From contig JAJNNY010000021.1 in NCBI GenBank assembly GCA_022453515.1, forward strand, positions 372,001-436,000: a stretch of 64,000 bases of DNA, given 5' to 3'. Numbering within the stretch: the first letter of the stretch is position 1; every line of letters begins with the position of its first letter. The translations under genes were made by a program, and so were the position numbers. This DNA comes from Astrocystis sublimbata (Eukaryota; Ascomycota; Sordariomycetes; Xylariales; Xylariaceae). Below, in pieces: positions 55,901 through 64,000 of this stretch. The notes beneath the pieces are model-generated. The model did no database searches. It saw only the letters and a list, made by a program, of their open reading frames with translations, and had not been told where the DNA came from.

Positions 55901-58900
55901 TAGGATTCAGAGTCCAGTATTACACTAGTTTTTAGTCATCGCGAGAACAACTCATGAAGCCCACTGCACAGCACAGACTCGAGGTTGCAGTGCTGATGAT
56001 CGAGGCCTTTGATAGGATCACTAGCACGTACCTGACCTACAATGTACGCACGAGTATGCCCGACAACAGTAGTACTGCTGTAGCACGCTTGTGCCTTACA
56101 GCAGCATACTCAAGCGTGTGTAAGCTGCATATGCACCTCTCAAGACCGCCGACGCTACCAGAGGTGTGCTGCCCCAACCACCCAAGGCTCACTCACCACC
56201 AGCATCCAATAAGAAGGAGGGTTCCTGACGAGCAGAGTTTTCGCACATAGGTGAGTAGGTTGGTAGTAGTCAACAGTTATGGCGTGCGTTAGTTACATGG
56301 TATCCGAGGACCATCTGATCCCTCTTCCGCTCGCCTTTGTAGATAGCCTCTCTGCTGAAATTCTAGCGTTTCGAAGCGCACCATGTCTGCACCAACCAAG
56401 AGACTTGGAGATTATCCCACGAGGTTACCTAACCTCACGCTAGCATCAACGGCCTAATTAAGTAGGTAGGCCATGAGCTACACCAGGGGAGCAGGCTAGA
56501 TTAGCACAATTAGCCCTGGAGGTAGATCACATTTAGCCCCAGATTGCTGGGCTTCCCCTTCCGGTTAGTCGAGCACTTAGCATGGAGCATTATACATTGC
56601 CAGCAGGTGGGGCTGCTTACTTAAATATCGGCAGCCTACTGAATATGGAAATCTCAGTATCGGATTCAGAAGGATTGGGAATTTGATGTTTAGGTCAGTG
56701 TCACAGTAAGTGAGCTCTGTAGATCATTCTTCTTCATCTTCAATATTTGGCATGTTTTCCAATCAAGGCGAAACCCATATGACGAACATCATTATTGATG
56801 AATTCACAATTTGTAACTCAATATCGATTTCTATATCGCGCAATTAGTCACTGCTTGTGTATGCATGCAGAAACCAACCTCAGCCTGTATGTAGTACCAC
56901 CGAGATGGAGAGACCTTCGGTGGGAACCTAGCATTCTCCCACTGCGCGCTCATACGATGAGTCCCTTGACCGAGACAACACCTCCCTACCATTTGGTTGT
57001 TTCTCACTGCAATGGTCCTCACTCGTCTAAAACTGCCGTCGCGGTCCCCCGAGACCATATAGAGCTGCTAGCATATGACGCAAGCTCCAGAAGGTGCGGC
57101 ATCCCTCAATACCAACCAGGTCGTTGGAGACATCGACGCCAATGAGGATCGCCATCAATGTCAGTGTCAAGGGAGCGCGGCAACGGCCGACCTGAGACAA
57201 AGGCCAATGGATCGAACGACAAGGTGAGCGAGAGCCAGTGCGTTGCGTTGCATTGCATGCTATATTGTACTGCAGTTCGTCGGTAAGGTAGCATTCGGGG
57301 CACCCTTTCTCCAATAATAGGCGAGGAACGACGAGAAGACGAGAAGACCTGGACCGTTCGGCTATGCCCTGCCGTTGGATGTGGCTTGCTTGGACTACAA
57401 ATGGGCATTGTCGAAAAGAACCCCAGCAGTTCGACAGCAGCTACCGCTGTCCCTGTCATCCGTCCCTTGTCATACCGGTATCCTCATATCATAGTCGTCA
57501 AGGCCGTGGCGATATCATATACCCAGTCAGGAGCAAGTTGTTGTCTGTTATTCGGGTACGATGTCGTGCGCGCAGCAGCACGTATTCAAGAATTTCGACC
57601 TGTGCAGCTGCTATGATCTCCACAGCCGAGTATCAAGCGACAAGACATATATCTCAAAAGCGATCATGCAGGCGCAAAGCAAAGCGAAGCAGCACTGCGT
57701 CTGCCGTGAGCAGGTTCTATAGCGGCCGTTCTCATAAAATGGGGTGGCTATATTGCAGGCAGTTAAAGTCGGGAGGCAGGTGAGTATAGGTGCCCTCCCC
57801 CTTATCGAATATAGATCACGATCGGAGATTTCGCCCCGCCCAGGTCCTCGAGGGCCGTCGAAACGAGAAGCCCTGGAGATCAAACGTTTCTGATAACGGC
57901 ACGTCTGCCGAGTACGGGGGCTTGTCGATGGGATGTCTGCGTTTTCTGAGTGGATAGGAATTCTCAGGGTGCCTATCAATCCACCACGATACCTAAAGTG
58001 CCCTCCCATCAGCCTACCGCGCCGTCGCAGATAGCGACACACTGTAACTGTAACCGACGCACAGCAGCGATCATGACAAAGTTTAGCTGTCGTGTTCACA
58101 TGCACCCTTTAGGTGCCACTATCGATTGTATCGTGCCCGTCGTATCTCAAATCAACGGTCGCGATGTCTGAGAGCGTTCGACTTCTCAACAGGTTTTCTT
58201 CACTTGCAAATCCACATATCGCAAGAGAACAAGAAAACATACACTGAATGACCCGGCCATGCATCAGCTGAATCCAGCCTGTGGGCAGGGCATTCTGGCT
58301 GCACGTGGGAGAGGATACGAAGCCAGAAACTGGTTGCTCACTGAGTTCCGTATCACACAGGCGCATGGTTGAGCGATGGGTATGTGACTCTGTAGAGTGG
58401 ATCGAAGTGCCTACTTACTTACCCAAGTATACACGACAAAGTTGGACCAGTGCCTGGTAACACGTTTCGATGATTACTTACTCTAGGTCTTGTCTGTCTC
58501 TTTTGCTCCGCGATCCACAGGCACAGACACTGCCAGTGGGTAGGTTGGGTGCTCAGCTCACGTCCCGCCGTCGATCGTCATGATTGCGGGCTCAGGCAAA
58601 CAAACAAACAAGTAAGTTGATTTCCATGTGAGGTAAAGGTTAGCAGCAAACGACCGGTTTCTGCAGACAGTTGAACTTCGCTTCTTCACGGGCGTCACCG
58701 ATGCATGTGCAAATGGACAGCAGAGGAAGAAGACCCAAACGGTATGTATGTAACCTTGCTTAAGCAATCTTAGGGGGTAACGCTGCCTACGTGTGCTACG
58801 CGTGGGGTTTCTGCCATGCAGGTGTCTTGACAGCTCAGTAACAACCACGATATCCACCTCGAGGACACCAACTGTGCATAATTCAACTTGCAGAACCCTT

Positions 58901-59279
58901 TCAATGCCATTCGGAGCCGGTTACGGAAGTTGTTACGGACGCAGCCCCTTGCAGCGACGCTTTTCTGTGACTCTGCCTATGGACGAGTAGGACTTTGATT
59001 GTGCCATCATGTTGTTTTCGACAGAAGGGGAAATACATACATACATACATCATACTTCATGATCATATCCATATCCTTATTCACTGGAGGCAGGCCGAGG
59101 TCGGCAAAGTCCATCCTCCTCTATAGAGTTAATTAACATCGTGGCTTGAACTGGATTCCCGAGGGATATCCCTTGCGGCCTTACAAAGTTTGAGTGCCAG
59201 CACTATGAGTTCCCGCGACCCGTACCCCTACTCAACACGTAGTTATACTATATAGGAAACCACACGAGACGAAGCTCTC
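52943..59279. other. Gene-poor region, 6.3 kb
   Basis: No supported protein gene or tRNA. Contains TACCTA-type tracts (53455-53470, 54000-54010, 55305-55325), a short tandem CTCTTTGAGTCT repeat near 54211-54236 and a CATA repeat near 59034-59049. An ATG-initiated 98-codon frame at 55954-56250 has no recognisable feature. Confidence 0.5.
59249..59254 (+). promoter_or_regulatory. TATA box of the 5S rRNA gene
   Basis: TATATA at -31 to -26 from the first base of the 5S sequence. Neurospora 5S genes have a TATA element at about -29 that RNA polymerase III needs, so spacing agrees. Confidence 0.6.
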
Positions 59280-59398
59280 ACGTACGACCATAGCCTCTAG
59301 AGAACTCGGCATCCCGTCCGCTCTGCCCTTGATAAACTGGAGAGCGCCAGATCAGTAGTTGGGTCGGTGACGACCAGCGAATCCCTGGTGTTGTACGT
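59280..59398 (+). rRNA. 5S ribosomal RNA gene (dispersed, Neurospora type)
   Basis: 119 nt. The 5' end ACGTACGACC pairs with the 3' end GTTGTACGT to form helix I, with one G-U pair. The internal control region is intact: GTAGTTGGGTCGGTGACGAC and then CAGCGAATCCCTGGTG, and the 5' half has AACTCGGCATCCCGTCCGCT. Compared with the commonest 5S form as I recall it, the helix I change A-to-G at position 3 is matched by T-to-C on the other strand, so pairing is kept, which argues for a working gene. It stands alone, not in an rDNA array, as is usual for 5S in filamentous ascomycetes. Confidence 0.93.
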
Positions 59399-59405
59399 TT
59401 TTTTT
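59398..59405 (+). terminator. RNA polymerase III terminator
   Basis: Run of eight T directly at the 3' end of the 5S sequence. Confidence 0.85.
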
Positions 59406-59824
59406 CTTCCCTCTGTAATGATATGTGCGTATCTAGGTAGATAGATATGTATAGATCGTTCTCGATTTACTATGGATATAAGTACAGAATGAGTGTGGCG
59501 CGGTTGAGTAAATCCAGATACCTCTTTTGTGACCAGACGCGCAAGATACCATAGATAGAACATGATGACCTGTGAAGCTTTCACAGCCGTGACTGCTTCC
59601 CATGTAGGCGTTCATGCGATGATAGATATACACTATCCTTGTAACAATGCTTCCATGCCGGTGGCTTGCAGACTCTTGAGTCCCATTTCACTGGCTTTTG
59701 CTATCCTTATGTGAACGAAGTGACTGATCAATTGCCATGATCCATCCCATGAGAGTCGGGGGGTATACACAGGGTGCTTATTGAGCATTACATTTATTAT
59801 GTATATGTCAATGTCAGCGTTTAT

Positions 59825-60477
59825 CTAGCCCCCAAAAGGGAGTGTTATGCTTGCATAAGAACATATAGTTTTCGAAGACCCCGGATAGTTGTAAGACGAA
59901 GGGCCTAGTGTGTTTGAAGCGAAAGTGCCTGAAGAAGCAGGAGTGCTAGAGGACGAAGCCCCTGACGTGCTGGAAGCTGGACTGCTAGAGGCCCAAGTGC
60001 ACGAAGATGTAGGATTCGGAAGAGGCTACTGAAGGGAATACATTGGGTGTAGAAACCAAGAAGAAGAGTGTCGCTTGTTACTGTGTAGGTGGCACTCAAT
60101 GTTTACCGGGCGGTATTTTGGTCCTTCCTGAATTGTTGGTTCTGATTGTTGGCTCTGCTTGTTGAATACAATCAGGACACAAATACACATTGCAGCTCTC
60201 TGTAAATTGATATCGCTGATTCGTGCCACTTGATAAATCATAGAGGTAGTATACGGCACTTTAAACTAACAGAGCTGACTGGCCATCTGTTGAGTACATC
60301 GAAATGGTGGAAGAGAAACCGCCTGGGCTTATGTAGTTCCAGACAGCCATTCCATCCTCCAATAAAGTGTTCCAGTAAATTGATTAGGTGACTGTTCTGT
60401 TGTGCATTATTCCTGGGTCACGATGTCGGAACAGAAGCCAGAACGGCAACCAACGTGGCAGTTACAAGACGACCCAT
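59825..60477 (-). pseudogene. Decayed gene for a secreted Ser/Thr-rich protein
   Basis: On the minus strand an ATG at 60477 starts a signal-peptide-like run, MGRLVTATLVAVLASVPTS, ending at a TGA. Coding-like text continues downstream but changes frame several times: ISPGGFSSTISMYSTDGQSA, then after a TAA SSGTNQRYQFTESCNVYLCP, then SATYTVTSDTLLLGFYTQ in another frame, then a Ser-rich end (SSSPASSTSGASSSSTPASS) to a TAG at 59825. I count at least three frame changes and several stops, and no splice set that repairs them. Several of the stops could come from single C-to-T changes (CAA to TAA, CGA to TGA), as repeat-induced or spontaneous decay would give. Family not recognised. Confidence 0.35.
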
Positions 60478-60930
60478 AGTTCAAGTTTAACCAGAGGATC
60501 ACAATATCTAGCGAGCAAAGGACGTGCTTATTCAAATAACCAAGTGAAGTGCCGAGTATCGAGGATACAGACAAGTCTTCAAGAGGAAAGAGGTCATCAC
60601 CATGTATAATATACTCTTGAGAGGTACTAACAAACGACTTTAGCTTGAAGCCCAGCATGAATGCAGGCCAAAGTTTATTACATGGCTGGCTGGCTGGCCA
60701 AGACCGAGCCGAACCTCACATTCCGACAAAGCCCAAATCTCACAATTGCTTATTTTCGTGATATGTGAGCCTATCTTAGTCTAGTCGAATCTGCTGCCTT
60801 CACATTAGCTTTAGATTCGGCTATGATTCTGTATGTTTTCAGAAGCCAACCTAGAGAGTCTCGATCTATCTACAGCTCATTTAGACACGACTCTAACCTC
60901 TAAATTGCTCGTCACCATTTTTTTTACATT
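60478..60930. other. Intergenic, decayed gene / aspartyl-tRNA synthetase 3' side
   Basis: No further gene seen. Contains the synthetase 3' UTR. Confidence 0.45.
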
Positions 60931-62990
60931 TTAAGGGAGCAGCCTCTTGGGGGTTCGAGGATAACTGGCCGCCAGATGCACGCTCGGCAACGCCAGCAAC
61001 CAAGCAACGACTCGGTCAAGACCAATACCACCACCGCCGTGTGGTGGTACACCAACCTGGCGGAACACGGTCAAGTATTCCTTGATACCCGCACTTTCCG
61101 GGTCGACGCCCTTGGCGCGGATCCGGGTTTCGAGTTCCTCCGGGTCGTGGACACGTTGGCCGCCGGACAGGATCTCCTGGCCACGGAGGAAGAAATCGAA
61201 GGCATTCGTTACGCGAACGTTGTCGCCGACCGTCTCGCCACTGTCGTCGAGTTTCGCATAGAAGGGTCGCGCGGTCTCGGGGAACTTGTCAATAACGTAG
61301 AAATCGGTCTTGTACTTCTCGCGGACGACAGCGCCGAGAGCCTTCTCCTGAGGTGTTGACATGTCCTCGTCATCTCGAACGTTGCGGAACTCCTCAGGGC
61401 CCTCCTCTCGTAGTAGTTTTTGTGCTTCGGCAAATGTCAAGCGAACCTCCTTGCCAGGTTCAGGGAGGAGTATAGGTTCCGAGGGGTAAACGGCGCGCGC
61501 TATCTCGATTTCCTCGGCGCATCGTTCTATTGCGAAGCAATCTTGGTCAGCACTAACTCTTGACCCAAAGTTGTGAAGGATATGATTGAAATGGGGGAGA
61601 CGGTTCGTGCGGGAAATTGAAGAGCAGCTAGCCATAAGGCCATAGAGGTACCTGGGGTATTGATGAAAGCATAAAAAAAGAGGATCAGAGAACATACCTT
61701 GGACGCCGCGGAAGATATTCAACAGCACACCTTCTAGGACGGAGAGGATTTCTGTGTAGCTCTTGGTGATCTCCATCTCCAAATCGAGACCGGTAAACTG
61801 TTGTGGGCGAATGTGTAAGTGTAAGTCCATGGCGAACATGGGAATGGGAGAAGTATTCAGGAACGAACCTCGGTCATGTGTCTCGGTGTGTTAGAGTTCT
61901 CAGCTCTGAAAACGGGGCTGATGCTGAAAACACGTTCCCTGCCGCCTGCAATTTCGAATTGTTTGTAGAACTGAGGCGATTGGGCCAGGTACGCCTCCTG
62001 GCCGAAGTATTTTAGTTGGAAGACATTGGCACCTCCCTCGGATGCTGCGCCGATCAGGCATGGGGGCTCGAACTCCTTGAACCGGCGTTCTTCGAGGTAT
62101 GTGCGGAAGAGTCTCTTCACTTGCACACGGACGTCCTGCACCACGTAAGTAAGTCTATGTGTGGCCCACGGCCTGATCTAGGGAATAAGTAAGGCACGAC
62201 ATACCGCAATGGCCTGCTGGACGGGGGCACGCTTGTGCATGGCGATGTTGTCGAGGTGGGTGAGCATGCTCGCGGACGGCATGGTGTTCCCCTTCTCGGC
62301 GGCGGCGGCGGCGGCGGCGGCCTCCTCGGCCTTCTCGGCGTCGGCGGGGCTCGGGGTCTCGTCGCTGAAGTTGACGACGGGCTGGTTGGCGACGGACATG
62401 GTCATACCGAGGACGGCGGGGGCGGGCGCAAGCACAAAGCACTTGGTGATGTGCAGCTCGAGGCCGGAGATCCTGCAGCTCTTGACGGGCTCGAGCGGGC
62501 GCTTGACCTTGGCCTCGACGACGACGTAGCTCTCGGGGTTGACGGCGGTTATCCACTTGACCATGCGGCGGCTGATCAGGGGCGTGCCGTCGGCGGGCAG
62601 CTGGGTGTCGGCGCCGGTGCCGGTGATGGAGGCCATGACGACGCCCTGTATGGTCCAGTTGGCGCCCTTGCGCAGCTCGACGAAGCCCATCTTGGCGCTC
62701 TGGATGCGCGAGTTCTGCAGCCAGGCGCGGACGACGACATTCTTGCCCTCATGGGAGTCGTCGAGGTTGCGGAGCTCGATCTCCTCGGCGTCGGGGCTGA
62801 AGTTCGGGATGGTGACCTTGCCATAGTTGTCGGCGGCTGGATCATCACCAAGGTCGATGTCGGCGACTTGGGCAGCGGCGCGCTCTGCGGCCTTGGCGGC
62901 TTTGGCAGCCTCCTTTTTGGCCTTCGCCTCGGCCTTCTTGGCGCCTTTCTTGGACGGCTGTGCGCTCGCATCTGCGTTGGCTTCCGACAT
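60931..62990 (-). CDS. DPS1: Cytoplasmic aspartyl-tRNA synthetase
   Basis: Four exons on the minus strand, 62205-62990, 61869-62135, 61698-61797 and 60931-61526; introns 69, 71 and 171 bp; 582 aa. It attaches Asp to tRNA-Asp. A Lys/Ala-rich helical N-terminal extension (about 10-50), typical of fungal cytosolic enzymes and able to bind tRNA, precedes the OB-fold anticodon domain ([19 protein letters not shown]). The class II core shows [34 protein letters not shown], motif 2 [20 protein letters not shown] spanning an intron, and motif 3 [11 protein letters not shown]. An Ala-rich run replaces part of the linker near residues 225-240. Intron 3 has no stop and its length is a multiple of three; see findings. 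Confidence 0.95.
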
Positions 62991-64000
62991 GTTGATGTTG
63001 ATGGTGTTCGCTGATAAGATGAGAAGTGACTTAGGTAGGTAACTTAACTTTTTGGAGGGGTAGCCACCTTGAGCTGACGCAGGTGGTCTGTTACCCCTCC
63101 AAAGCACATAGGTACAGGTCCATAGTGGGGGCACCCAAGTCAAAGCTCTAGTAGGTAGGTACCTAAGGTAGTACATTCACCCGCTTCCAACAACAAGTGG
63201 ATTCTCCAGTATGAGCTGGGTCATTTTGAAGCCACTCCACTCAAGTGGCTCGAGTAAAGCAACGATACGCCGCGAGCCCCATGGCTGAAATTCTGATCCG
63301 GTCTGTAATGTTCTTCTCCAACTAAATCATCCAAGATCTTTCTCATCATTTCCCCACTATTAATTAATCATTTCAATACCACTCGTTATAATAAATAGAA
63401 AACCAGCAATCAACCGCCGTGGTCACTGCAGTACTTTTTAACAGCTACGGCTGTAACCTGCCCCGGGGTGGAAGAGTTAGATGTCCGGGTCCAGTAGGTG
63501 TGACCGCATGCCCGTAGGTACGAGCCCCCCCCCCCCCCCCCCCCCCGGTGGAACCATGCCCTTCGTGAGTAGAGATACCTGGTTGATGCTTATGCTGTTT
63601 ACTAGGATTGCCACTAAGCCTCAACCATCTTCAATAAATTTTCGTCCTCGGCCGACTGGCCCTTCGATGCATCCTACATCCTCGCTGACCACAACCTCTC
63701 TCAATCTTTCAGAGAGCATGCATTCCTCGCCATCCTGCCTATGAAATAAATGGCTGAGGAATAAAGGTTTGTTTGTTCTACTTTCGCGCTGCGTCTCTTT
63801 TTTGGTCGCAATGCCTCCCTCCGCTTAGTCCTCGCCGACTGGCGCCAATTGCATCTTTTCTATTCATTCCCTTCGATTATCAACATAAAGTGACTGTACC
63901 TACCGCTTCTACATATGCTAGAGCTTGCCGTCCCGAATATTCAAACGGCGCGCAAGTGTGGACAATGAAGCAAGATTAAACAAACCCGTCGTTGAGAATA
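62991..64000. other. Upstream region of aspartyl-tRNA synthetase to window end
   Basis: Promoter of the synthetase with the palindrome TAGGTACCTA at 63156-63165. The rest has no supported gene; a frame running through the C tract at 63525-63546 would encode poly-Pro and is not credible. Confidence 0.5.
63525..63546. repeat. Homopolymer of 22 C
   Basis: Uninterrupted C22 on the + strand (G22 on the minus). Length may vary between reads or assemblies. It could form G-quadruplex or i-motif structures. Confidence 0.9.

Noticed and set aside
62235..63014. Long Gly-rich + strand frame opposite aspartyl-tRNA synthetase
   Set aside because: It is an antisense shadow of a GC-rich exon with strong codon bias and starts at no credible site.

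Overview
The window is nuclear DNA of a filamentous ascomycete (Pezizomycotina), most likely a Sordariomycete. The evidence is short GT-AG introns (about 50-70 bp, with CTAAC- or CTGAC-type branch sites), C- or G-ending codons in highly expressed genes, fungus-only families (HET domain, SesB-type NACHT/ankyrin proteins, Dsc E3 ligase, a DUF6601-like membrane protein, an Ecp2/Hce2-like secreted protein), a Neurospora-type dispersed 5S rRNA gene, and many palindromic TAGGTACCTA/TACCTAGGTA tracts between genes. I do not assign a genus.

Layout. Positions 1-12.5 kb hold a 14-3-3-like protein, CDT2 (CRL4 substrate receptor), then SPB1 and EBP2 tail to tail (both build the 60S ribosomal subunit) and a metallophosphoesterase. 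Positions 13-19.3 kb hold one six-exon gene for an NLR-like protein of about 1977 aa. Positions 20-29 kb hold a two-helix membrane protein, an Ecp2-like small secreted protein, cyanase with two tiny exons, NAD kinase and a secreted protein without mature cysteines. Positions 29.6-43.3 kb hold a membrane-anchored TAP-like hydrolase, mitochondrial EF-Tu, an ER disulfide isomerase, an HSBP1-like coiled coil, guanylate kinase, the Dsc/Tul1 RING E3 ligase and a HET-domain gene broken by one in-frame TGA. Positions 43.3-59.2 kb are almost empty of genes apart from one intrinsically disordered protein with a long leader. Positions 59.2-64 kb hold a 5S rRNA gene, a decayed secreted-protein relic and cytoplasmic aspartyl-tRNA synthetase.

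Most genes are housekeeping: ribosome assembly, translation, nucleotide and NADP metabolism, ER folding and quality control. The accessory layer is the non-self-recognition type NLR, the HET gene, the two small secreted proteins and the sparse region. I rebuilt introns by hand from splice signals, reading frame and family motifs; every multi-exon model below keeps frame across all junctions. No CRISPR, tRNA, intact transposon or biosynthetic cluster was seen.
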